DNA from: Clostridiales bacterium
GTDB taxonomy: Bacteria > Bacillota > Sulfobacillia > UBA995
DNA: 5,947 nucleotides
Direction of reading: 5' to 3'
NCBI GenBank assembly: GCA_003517845.1
Contig: DOZU01000074.1
Coordinates: 1-5,947, forward strand
In this document: piece after piece, positions 1-5,015 of the stretch
How positions within the stretch are numbered: the first letter of the stretch is position 1
Layout of the letters: each line of letters opens with the position of its first letter
Program-made: the position numbers and the translations under genes
Notes under the pieces: generated by a model
Database searches by the model: none
Seen by the model: only the letters and a program-made list of their open reading frames with translations
What the model was told of the DNA's origin: nothing

Positions 1-42
1 CGAACCGTAGTTTGCGATCAGCAGCAGCGAGTCCTTATCCAA
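1..42 (-). CDS. Start of an unidentified gene leaving the left edge
   Basis: Only 14 codons are visible, reading M-D-K-D-S-L-L-L-I-A-N-Y-G-S from a TTG start (positions 42-40). I call it a gene because a strong Shine-Dalgarno sequence, GGGAGG on the minus strand (51-56), sits 8 bases before the TTG, and because no stop occurs in the visible part. An ATG at 50-48 in another frame reads only four codons to a stop and cannot be the start. The product cannot be identified from 14 residues. The leader upstream contains three hairpins, listed separately. Confidence 0.45.
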   Translation of the reverse strand, partial: MDKDSLLLIANYGS

Positions 43-50
43 TCGCCATT

Positions 51-56
51 CCTCCC
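51..56 (-). promoter_or_regulatory. Ribosome binding site for the edge gene
   Basis: GGGAGG on the minus strand, 8 bases from the TTG at 42. It decides the non-ATG start of the partial gene at the left edge. Confidence 0.5.
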
Positions 57-65
57 TATGGGGGG

Positions 66-110
66 GTAGGCCTTGTCTTGGCCTACTTCACCTAGCCTGC
101 GGCTGTGAAG
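66..110. repeat. Two adjacent hairpins in the leader of the edge gene
   Basis: The first inverted repeat is gtaggcc (66-72) and ggcctac (80-86), a perfect 7-bp stem with a 7-base loop. The second begins where the first ends: cttcac (86-91) pairs with gtgaag (105-110), and inside it agcc (94-97) pairs with ggct (101-104) around a 3-base loop, leaving a CT bulge. Neither is followed by a T-run on either strand, so a classic intrinsic terminator is not supported. They lie directly upstream of the ribosome binding site at 51-56 and may form a structured 5' leader. The function is unknown. Confidence 0.5.
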
Positions 111-145
111 GCGTCCCCTCCCTAATGTAGGTCACTTCGCCATTC

Positions 146-175
146 GGGGCATAAACCCTTTTCGGGGTCTGCCCC
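146..175. repeat. 30-base hairpin at the end of the transporter fragment
   Basis: ggggca (146-151) pairs with tgcccc (170-175), and an inner accc (155-158) pairs with gggt (165-168), separated by small internal loops. The hairpin begins exactly where the resemblance to substrate-binding proteins ends (about 174). It may be a terminus of some repeat or element, or a terminator without a T-tract. No transposase or further copy is visible in the window. Confidence 0.4.
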
Positions 176-404
176 GCCGGACCCGGACATCATTCACCGG
201 CTTCCGGAACAGGGTGACCGCCACATGCCGTATCATCGGCACCCGGACCTCGTACCCGATGATGGCAGGATCGCTCCGCAGTCCATCCACGTCCGGCATG
301 GGTATGCGCTGGGCTGCGTCGATCTCACCTGCCCGCAACGCCATGATCCGCGTCATATGATCGGGTATGACGCGGAAGCGGATCCGCTCGAGGCGGGCCT
401 CCCG
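174..404 (-). pseudogene. Internal fragment of an ABC transporter substrate-binding protein (SBP_bac_5 family)
   Basis: The minus-strand reading frame from about 404 to 174 gives roughly 77 residues typical of the middle of the oligopeptide/dipeptide/nickel-binding lipoproteins of ABC importers. It contains LERIRFRVIPD, then TRIMALRAGEIDAA, then RKPVNDVRVR, which match the family pattern 'ld.I.fr.ipD..tR..aL..GeiD' and 'kP..DvRVR'. The signal peptide, both lobes' remaining parts and the C-terminus are missing. After the DVRVRR motif the sequence departs from the family and the frame stops at 132. Upstream, the frame is entered out of phase from the cupin fragment. This is a gene remnant with no expected transport function. 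The family assignment comes from pattern recognition, not a search. Confidence 0.72.
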
Positions 405-522
405 GCAACAGGTAGGTCACGTTCATGTACATGTTCTCGCCGAACAGCAGCGGCCGATACCACTCCGGCTTATGGAAGAAACCCGGCCGTTCATCGACCT
501 TGACGATCTGCACCTCGACCAT
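397..522 (-). pseudogene. 5' end of a cupin-domain gene, truncated
   Basis: The ATG at 522-520 follows an excellent ribosome binding site (AGGAGG at about 530-535, minus strand). The first 42 residues, beginning MVEVQIVKVDERPGFF and including WYRPLLFGENMYMNVTYLLP and then GG, resemble the N-terminal strand region of single-domain cupin proteins, in which a 'PG' turn precedes the metal-binding His-x-His motif. That His motif and the rest of the barrel are absent. Right after the PGG the DNA becomes the substrate-binding-protein fragment in a different frame, giving a nonsense tail and a stop at 325. The retained start and Shine-Dalgarno suggest a 65-residue chimeric peptide could still be translated. 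The cupin call is moderate because the diagnostic motifs lie beyond the break. Confidence 0.55.
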
Positions 523-529
523 TGCCGCC

Positions 530-535
530 CTCCTG
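530..535 (-). promoter_or_regulatory. Ribosome binding site of the truncated cupin gene
   Basis: AGGAGG on the minus strand, 7 bases from the ATG at 522. Its preservation shows that a real gene start existed here and that the break downstream is secondary. Confidence 0.6.
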
Positions 536-566
536 TCTGCCGCTTGCCGCGACGTCCTGTATGCGA

Positions 567-589
567 GCCCGGGGCTCAGGGCCCCGGGC
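567..589. terminator. Strong GC-rich hairpin, possible terminator between ATPase and cupin remnant
   Basis: gcccggggc (567-575) and gccccgggc (581-589) form a perfect 9-bp stem with a 5-base loop. It lies about 120 bases beyond the ATPase stop and about 45 bases before the cupin start, where a terminator or attenuator would be expected on the minus strand. There is no T-run on the minus strand after it, and only a weak one on the plus strand (ctcttcg). It could therefore equally be a pausing or mRNA-stabilising structure. Confidence 0.4.
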
Positions 590-669
590 CTCTTCGTGCT
601 GACCTGGAACTCGCTATGGCTATAAATAGGGTTGCTGATTCGCTACTATCGGCGCGGTTCCTTCCTGCC

Positions 670-694
670 GGCCGACATTTTGGGGGCCGCCGGT
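670..694 (-). terminator. Imperfect hairpin just after the ATPase stop
   Basis: The GC-rich arms ccggccg and ggccgccgg flank an A/T-containing loop (acatttt), with one bulge, starting 17 bases after the ATPase TGA on the minus strand. No T-tract follows. It is a weak candidate for the transcript end of the ATPase gene. Confidence 0.25.
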
Positions 695-710
695 CCAGCC
701 ATCCCCGATC

Positions 711-2837
711 TCAGCAGCTCTTGCATGGACGCAACCCATCTCCTGAGCCCGACGCGCCGCACGCGGAACTGGCGCTGTCCTTGCCCCGCGCACTGCCGAT
801 CTTGAAGTTGATGAGCCGGGCAGAGTTGATGATGACCAGCACCGAGGCGACGTTGTGCACGACGGCGGCGCCGATGGGCGTCAGGTCGCCCCGGGCCGCA
901 AACACCATGCCGACCGCGTTGATCAGCAGGGCGAAGACGATGATGTTCTGGCGGATGATACCGTACGCCTTGCGGCTGAGCCGGAACACCCCGGGCACCG
1001 CCGTGAGATCGTCGGACATGAGCGCGATGTCGGCCGCCTCGATGGCCACGTCGGTGCCGGCCACGCCCATGGCGATCCCCACATCGGCGGTGGCCAGGGC
1101 GGGTGCGTCATTCACGCCGTCGCCGATCATCGCCACCTGGTAGCCCTGCGCCTTCAGTTCGGCGACCACCGCCGCCTTGTCGGCCGGCAGGACCTCAGCC
1201 CGGAAGTCATCCACGCCCAGCCGGGCGGCCACGCCCCGGGCGGCCCGGGTGTTATCGCCGGTGAGCATCATGACCTGCTTGAACCCAGTCCGCTTCAATT
1301 CCTGGATGAAGCCCGCAGCCTCAGGGCGGATGGTGTCGCAGACGGCGACGCCGCCCAGCGGCGTCCCGTCGGAAATGACCACCAGGGCGGTGAAACCCTG
1401 TTCCTCGCGGCTGGCCAACCATTCCTCAGCGGCAGCCGCCGCTCCCTTCGGGAGGTCGGCCAGGGCCCGCCGGTTGCCGACCACCAGCGCGCGCCCATTG
1501 AACGTAGCCCGCACGCCCATCCCCGGCACTTGCTCGAAGGTGGCGGTCGAGGGCACATTCAGACCTCGTGCCGTCGCATGGGCGGCGATCGCCCGGGCGA
1601 TGGGGTGCTCGGAACGGCTCTCCGCCGTAGCGGCGGCCAGCAAGACGTCGTCGGCCGAAGCGCTCTGGCCGTTGAAGGCGGCGACTTCTTCCACTTGCGG
1701 CCGGCCGAAGGTGAGCGTCCCCGTCTTATCCAGGATGATGGCGTTGGCCTTCCCGGCGCCCTCGATGGTCATGCCTCCCTTGACCAGGACGCCCTGACGG
1801 GCGGCGCTGCCGATGGACGCGACCACCGCGGTGGGCGTCGCCAGCACCAGCGCGCACGGGCAAGCGACCACCAGGACGGAGACGGCCCGAATCACGTCGC
1901 CGGTCAGCGGCCAGACGATGCCGGCGATGACCAGCACCAGCGGGGTGAACCAGGTGGCAAAGCGGTCGGCAGCCTTCTGGCCTTCGCCCTTGTTCTCCTG
2001 GGCCTCGCGGACGATGCGGATGATCTGGGCGAGCGAGGTGCTGGAGCCTACCCGCTCGGCGACTACCTCGATGGCCCCTTGCATGCTGATCGTGCCGGTG
2101 AACACCGGATCGCCCTCGACCTTGTCAACCGGCATGGACTCGCCGGTTATGGACGACTGGTCGAGGGCGGCGAAGCCGTCCACCACTTTGCCGTCGACCG
2201 GGACGCGGGCCCCGGGCTTCACCAGGACGATGTCTCCGACCTGCACCGACTCGATCGGCACCTCGCGGTAGGCATCACCCACCTTGAGCAAGGCTATCTC
2301 CGGAGCGAGCTCCAGAAGACCCTCGATCGCCCGTCTGGTCCGGCGCAGCGTCCGGTTCTCGAGGGCCTCGCCGAACAACATCATCAAGGCAACTATCGCG
2401 GCCGCCCGGAAGTCTTCCACGATGACCGTGGCGACCAGGGCGATGCTCACGAGTATCCCCGAGGTGATCCGGCGCTTTTGCCAGGTGACGATGGCGGTGG
2501 ACTTCATGATGACCAGGGCACCCAGGGCCGCACCGATCAGCGATACGTCAAAGCCCAAGAGCCGGTTCGCAGCACCCTGCCAGCTCAGGATCAGGGTGAG
2601 CAGGATGATGCCCGGCATGGCGTAGTCTCTTGCATCCTCGAGCAGGAAAGTGAGCGCCTTTGCCGTACTGCGCTCCTTGGCCGGCTGGTGATGGTCGTGC
2701 CTGTGGTCGTGATCGTGGTCGTGGTCGTGGTCGTGGTCGTGCGCCGAACCCTTCGGAGCATGGTGTTGTTTCGCCTTGGCGGCGCGGCCCTTGTTGTCCT
2801 TTTGGGCCAACAGATCGGGGTGATCTCCTTCGTGCAC
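711..2837 (-). CDS. P1B-type heavy-metal-exporting ATPase, CtpC-like, with His-rich N-terminus
   Basis: This 708-residue inner-membrane pump should couple ATP hydrolysis to transition-metal export. Visible in order are a (His-Asp)n tail (residues 33-50), membrane segments near 72-157, the actuator TGES (231-234), a membrane segment near 298-312, the metal site CPC (326-328), the phosphorylated Asp in DKTGT (370-374), the P1B-specific His-Pro (411-412), the hinge GDGVNDAP (572-579) and two last membrane segments (about 630-672). The final helices carry Asn640 and His661-Asn662. ZntA-type Zn/Cd pumps have Lys and Asp at the matching places, whereas mycobacterial CtpC-type pumps have Asn/His-Asn, so Mn, Fe or Zn are all possible substrates. 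There is no N-terminal GMxCxxC domain; the protein ends in CKSC. Start: GTG with AAAGGAG 8 bases upstream. Length is normal for the family and it looks intact. No metal-sensor gene is adjacent. Confidence 0.93.
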   Translation of the reverse strand: MHEGDHPDLLAQKDNKGRAAKAKQHHAPKGSAHDHDHDHDHDHDHRHDHHQPAKERSTAKALTFLLEDARDYAMPGIILLTLILSWQGAANRLLGFDVSLIGAALGALVIMKSTAIVTWQKRRITSGILVSIALVATVIVEDFRAAAIVALMMLFGEALENRTLRRTRRAIEGLLELAPEIALLKVGDAYREVPIESVQVGDIVLVKPGARVPVDGKVVDGFAALDQSSITGESMPVDKVEGDPVFTGTISMQGAIEVVAERVGSSTSLAQIIRIVREAQENKGEGQKAADRFATWFTPLVLVIAGIVWPLTGDVIRAVSVLVVACPCALVLATPTAVVASIGSAARQGVLVKGGMTIEGAGKANAIILDKTGTLTFGRPQVEEVAAFNGQSASADDVLLAAATAESRSEHPIARAIAAHATARGLNVPSTATFEQVPGMGVRATFNGRALVVGNRRALADLPKGAAAAAEEWLASREEQGFTALVVISDGTPLGGVAVCDTIRPEAAGFIQELKRTGFKQVMMLTGDNTRAARGVAARLGVDDFRAEVLPADKAAVVAELKAQGYQVAMIGDGVNDAPALATADVGIAMGVAGTDVAIEAADIALMSDDLTAVPGVFRLSRKAYGIIRQNIIVFALLINAVGMVFAARGDLTPIGAAVVHNVASVLVIINSARLINFKIGSARGKDSASSACGASGSGDGLRPCKSC
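2694..2743 (-). repeat. Hexanucleotide tandem repeat encoding (His-Asp)n
   Basis: Near-perfect repeats of gtcgtg/gtggtc on the plus strand encode alternating His-Asp codons (CAC GAC) near the ATPase N-terminus. Unit number could vary by replication slippage in steps of two residues without breaking the frame. The encoded tail is expected to bind metal through imidazole and carboxylate groups. This is inference from composition. Confidence 0.75.
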
Positions 2838-2844
2838 GCTGTTC

Positions 2845-2852
2845 GCTCCTTT
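2845..2852 (-). promoter_or_regulatory. Ribosome binding site that sets the ATPase GTG start
   Basis: AAAGGAGC on the minus strand, with 8 bases between the GGAG core and the GTG at 2837. It supports GTG rather than any downstream ATG as the start, and so supports inclusion of the His-rich tail. Confidence 0.75.
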
Positions 2853-2946
2853 GTTCGAGATCCTCGTCGCTCAACTGCCATGGGGGGATGGGGCTGGGGC
2901 CTGTTTGGGCTGCTAGGGTTAGGTGTGCAGTGGGGTCCCTCCCCTT

Positions 2947-2975
2947 ACCATATAGTCGATTGTATTCAGCGTCAA
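2947..2975 (-). promoter_or_regulatory. Sigma70-like promoter of the metal ATPase
   Basis: On the minus strand TTGACG (2975-2970) is followed after 17 bases by TATGGT (2952-2947). A shifted -10, TATATG (2954-2949), would give a 15-base spacer. This is the only good -35/-10 pair upstream of the ATPase and would give an untranslated leader of roughly 100 bases. The 19-20-base spacer and dyad typical of MerR-type metal-sensor promoters are not seen, and I found no clear palindromic operator. Confidence 0.5.
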
Positions 2976-3058
2976 GGCGGAATTTCCTCCTGGGCGTCGG
3001 GAGACTTGCGATCGGGTCAGGCAGGAACTTGTGGATGGCGGTGGATACCCCTCCGCCC

Positions 3059-3212
3059 GTGCGCCAGCACTACCTCGCCGTAATCGCGCCGCTCAGCCGC
3101 CAGCATGTTGGTCGCGATGTCATGGCCGCGAGCAGTCGGCCCGGCCCTGGGCCTCCAGCCAGGCGAGGGCGGCTTGCTCGACTCTGGCTTCGGTGAAGGC
3201 ACGCTGACTCAC
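3059..3212 (-). pseudogene. hsdR: N-terminal remnant of type I restriction enzyme subunit R
   Basis: From a GTG start at 3212, the minus strand reads VSQRAFTEARVEQAALAWLE followed by AQG. This matches the typical opening of HsdR, the ATP-dependent motor/nuclease subunit of type I restriction enzymes. The frame then goes astray and stops at 3121-3119. One frame away, HDIATNMLAAERRDYGEVVL followed by AH continues the family pattern ('hG..Ia......ER.dy..vvL...l'). A single indel near 3120-3150 therefore separates the halves. After about 50 residues the resemblance ends. The nuclease (PD-(D/E)xK) and helicase domains, about 900 residues or more, are missing. The GTG overlaps the stop of the upstream DUF1829 gene as GTGA, showing former translational coupling. 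The remnant is non-functional as a restriction subunit. Confidence 0.78.
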
Positions 3213-3696
3213 GCAGCCAACTCCTGACGCACTTGCTCTCGGCCTGACCACAGCACCGGCCTTACATCGTAGTTTCGCAGCCCATGGAGCACGGATTCGG
3301 AAACGGGATGCTCGGAATCGTTCAGGATTGCATACGCGCGAGACTCTGGAGGCCGCACGTCGCGGGTATCGTGCCAGGAGAAGGCCATCACCTGCGCGGT
3401 GTCCCTGCTCGGCCGGTGACCTGAACTCCGAACCCGTTGAGTGTCACCTTGAGTAAGGCCTGCCGCTCAGGGCTGTCGAGCCTGCATCCGGATTGTTCCA
3501 AGTCGGCGAGGACGTAGCCCCCGTCGGTCAGGAGGTAGCCGCCGTCGCGACGCTTGGCGTAAATCTGCAGGTGATCGTCATGTCGGTCTGAGTACGGCGT
3601 CGTGATCTCGATCCAGTCTCTAACTTGACGCAGCGTCGTCTTGTCACGTAGCCACGCCCAGTACTGGTCCAGCAACGCCTGCGCTTCGTTGATCGT
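3209..3696 (-). pseudogene. DUF1828/DUF1829 protein, start lost and middle deleted
   Basis: Minus-strand codons from 3696 to 3418 give a DUF1828-like domain: INEAQALLDQYWAWLRDKT, then DWIEITTPYSDRHDDHLQIY, then GYLLTDGGYVLADLEQSGC, then LLKVTLNGFGVQV. The frame then runs into nonsense and stops at 3390-3388. Shifted by one frame, about 66 codons (from about 3405 to the TGA at 3211-3209) read like the end of DUF1829: MAFSWHDTRDVRPPESRAYA, then ILND, then YDVRPVLWSGREQVRQELAA. The usual sequence between the two domains is absent, so an internal deletion joined them out of frame at about 3405-3418. The expected ATG start is ACG here. DUF1828/1829 proteins are found in phages and bacterial accessory regions; their biochemical role is not known to me. 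Domain assignment is by remembered family pattern. Confidence 0.72.
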
Positions 3697-4141
3697 GTGA
3701 AGAGCCCCCGTCGGATCCTGGGCGGTTCGACGACGTTGCAGCACCGCATGAAGTCGTCGAGCATCTGCGACGCATTCGCAACATCCCGGAAGGCGCCCGT
3801 CGGCACTGGCATTGCCCATTTGTCGGCGAACCCCTCCCGGTAAAGGTGCGGATGTGGTGCATCGATCTCCACACCGGGCGGGTTCCGGTGCGGGGTGGCG
3901 CCGAAGTCTAGCCGCACCAGGACCACTATCTGGCGCCCTCGATTCTGGTAGGTCCCCTTCGCGAGGTCGACCCGCCCTCGCCTCCGGTCGAGCAGGAAGC
4001 ATTCTCTCCGATCGGCAGAAACAAGCGGAATGGAGATCGCCCCACCAAGTTCCGATAAGCCCACTCTGTCCCGTCAACTCTATGTTTCGCCATCGCGATG
4101 AGAGCATCCGCCTCCGCCTGCGTCAGAGTGACCTCCGCCAT
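3693..4141 (-). pseudogene. DUF6978-like protein, frameshifted and with lost stop
   Basis: From the ATG at 4141-4139 the minus strand reads MAEVTLTQAEADALIAMAKH, then RVDGTEWAYRNL. The protein then continues one frame over as GGAISIPLVSADRRECFLLD, later GRVDLAKGTYQNRGRQIVVL, HRNPPG, PHPHLYREGFADKWAMPVP and DDFMRCCNVVEPP, to GLFT. The order of motifs (DRRE.FLLD, YQNR, R.D....PHRNP, HLYREGF..KWA, F..YCN) fits DUF6978-type proteins of about 150 residues. The frameshift lies near 4045-4055. The expected TGA after GLFT is CGA here (3695-3693). No ribosome binding site better than GGGATGG about 8-14 bases upstream is visible. Function is unknown; it was first in an operon with the DUF1828/1829 gene and hsdR. 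Confidence 0.65.
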
Positions 4142-4297
4142 CAGGAGGCCATCCCGATGCACCGCTCTACATCCCTCACCCGCAGCCCGCCTGAGAACAG
4201 CTGGGGCTGGAGCGCGTCGGGAATTGACACGTGCCCCCATCCTTTGCTTGACCATTAGCCTCGCGTGCTGCCCGCAGGCGGGCCAGGGGGATCCAGC
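4142..4297. other. Gap between the decayed operon and the small basic protein
   Basis: No credible gene is present in these 156 bases. The gap contains a small GC hairpin (4270-4283), and a TTGACA on the plus strand (4224-4229) that has no acceptable -10 partner and faces away from the genes. No clear minus-strand promoter for the decayed operon is visible. Confidence 0.45.
4270..4283 (-). terminator. Small GC hairpin after the 58-residue gene
   Basis: gcccg and cgggc arms on the minus strand with a 4-base loop, 14 bases beyond the stop at 4298. No T-run follows, so it is only a weak terminator candidate. Confidence 0.25.
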
Positions 4298-4474
4298 CTA
4301 CCGGAACAGTTTCCGCATCCCCCGACCCACCGCCCGGCCCACGGCGCGGCGGCCGACCCGGCGGGCGATCTTGGCGGGGCTGCCGCTGCTCACCGCGGAG
4401 AAATCGCCCAGGAACCTGGCCAACTGGTACAGCACGCCCCGGGTCTTGTTGATCGAACTGCCTTTGTGGGCCAT
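4298..4474 (-). CDS. 58-residue basic conserved small protein of unknown function
   Basis: From the ATG at 4474 the protein begins MAHKGSSINKTRGVLYQLAR, continues FLGDFSAVSSGSPAKIARRV and ends GRAVGRGMRKLFR. A Shine-Dalgarno GGGAG lies 8 bases before the ATG. The N-terminal 'SSINKTRG.LY..AR.LGD..AV' followed by a strongly basic, Gly/Arg-rich tail ('RR.GR.A.G...RKLF') resembles small proteins of about 55 residues that I associate with Firmicutes. I know no function for them. There are no Cys/His metal sites and no long hydrophobic segment; the tail could bind nucleic acid. It lies 55 bases after the CBS gene on the same strand, so the two are probably co-transcribed. It is too short for many gene finders and easily missed. 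Confidence that it is a real gene is high. Confidence 0.82.
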   Translation of the reverse strand: MAHKGSSINKTRGVLYQLARFLGDFSAVSSGSPAKIARRVGRRAVGRAVGRGMRKLFR

Positions 4475-4529
4475 AGACTTCGCTCCCTCCCCTGCGCTTG
4501 ATCCCCGGCCGCTTACCCCGTCCGCCCGG

Positions 4530-5015
4530 TCAATCGAGGGCGTGCGGTTTCCGTTCCGTGAGCGCGGCGATGGCGCTGATCAGGTCGCCCCGGCTGATGA
4601 TGCCGACCAGCCGTCCCCGGCGGAGCACGGGCAGCCGGTTGATCTTGCGGCGGCACATCAGCTGCGCGACCGCTTCCAGACATTCGTCTTCGTCCACCGT
4701 GATCAGCTTCCGGGTCATCACTTCCTTGACCGGGGTCTGACCCACCTGGGCGAGACCCCGCCGGAAGGAGACGACATCGTCGAGGGTGGCGTGGGGGGAG
4801 ACCCAGGCAAAAGGATCGCGTAGGCGTGTGAGCTGGACGCGCTGGCTGGCCAGGATCAGGTCGTGTTCCGAGATCATGCCGACCATCTGACCCGATGCGT
4901 CCACCACGGGCACGCCGCTGATCTTGTGTTGGTCGAGGAGTCGGGCCACTTCCGCCAAGGTGGCTTCGGGGCCTATGGTAATGACGGGGCCGCTCATCAC
5001 ATCGCGGGCTCTCAA
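4530..5015 (-). CDS. Tandem CBS-domain protein
   Basis: This 161-residue soluble protein is composed of two CBS motifs, a Bateman module. The first covers about residues 1-60 (MRARDVMSGPVITIGPEATL, then ISGVPVVD, GQMVGMISEHDLI). The second covers about 94-152 (VKEVMTRKLITVDED, then INRLPVL, GRLVGIISRGDLI). A linker of about 34 residues separates them. Such modules bind adenine nucleotides (AMP, ATP, SAM or NAD) and usually act as energy or redox sensors; no catalytic domain is attached. The start is TTG (5015-5013), because an in-frame TGA lies two codons upstream and later ATG/GTG codons would cut into the first CBS motif. The ribosome binding site (GGGG-rich, about 8 bases upstream) is weak. 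It is divergent from the epimerase gene and upstream of the 58-residue gene. The ligand cannot be predicted. Confidence 0.9.
   Translation of the reverse strand: MRARDVMSGPVITIGPEATLAEVARLLDQHKISGVPVVDASGQMVGMISEHDLILASQRVQLTRLRDPFAWVSPHATLDDVVSFRRGLAQVGQTPVKEVMTRKLITVDEDECLEAVAQLMCRRKINRLPVLRRGRLVGIISRGDLISAIAALTERKPHALD

Larger units (their letters stand above)
523..710. other. Non-coding gap between the ATPase and cupin remnant
   Basis: I see no credible gene in this 188-base gap. It holds the cupin ribosome binding site, a strong GC hairpin (567-589) and an imperfect hairpin (about 670-694) soon after the ATPase stop. There is also an AT-rich patch (about 617-632) that could serve as a -10 region, but no convincing -35 partner was found. 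Confidence 0.5.
2838..3058. other. Upstream region of the ATPase with no gene
   Basis: This stretch runs from the ATPase start to the end of the HsdR remnant. It holds the ATPase ribosome binding site, a G-rich (minus strand) leader and the candidate promoter at 2947-2975. The HsdR-frame tail runs on to a stop at 3017-3019, but what it encodes is not recognisable. I see no other gene. Confidence 0.5.

Noticed and set aside
2694..2743. Possible CRISPR or other spaced repeat array
   Set aside because: The units are 6 bp, directly contiguous, without spacers, and they encode His-Asp pairs in the ATPase frame.
2591..2881. Alternative minus-strand frame with a Thr-rich run starting at an ATG at 2881
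   Set aside because: It is the out-of-frame reading of the His-Asp repeat and has no supporting ribosome binding site or family motif.
855..3083. Very long plus-strand open frame (742 codons) opposite the metal ATPase
   Set aside because: It is the antisense shadow of the ATPase in GC-rich DNA. It is rich in Gly, Asp, His and Arg without any recognisable motif, whereas the minus strand shows all P-type ATPase motifs.
3120..4060. Frameshifts in the DUF6978, DUF1828/1829 and HsdR frames as sequencing errors only
   Set aside because: Errors alone could explain single indels, but not the missing DUF1828/1829 middle or the loss of nearly all of HsdR, so true decay is more likely. The individual indels remain unverified.
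4224..4229. TTGACA on the plus strand as a promoter -35
   Set aside because: No acceptable -10 lies 16-19 bases downstream, and no plus-strand gene follows.
4098..4823. 241-codon plus-strand open frame over the CBS, small-protein and DUF6978 regions
   Set aside because: It spans three minus-strand genes with clear family motifs and has Arg/Pro/Ala-rich shadow composition.
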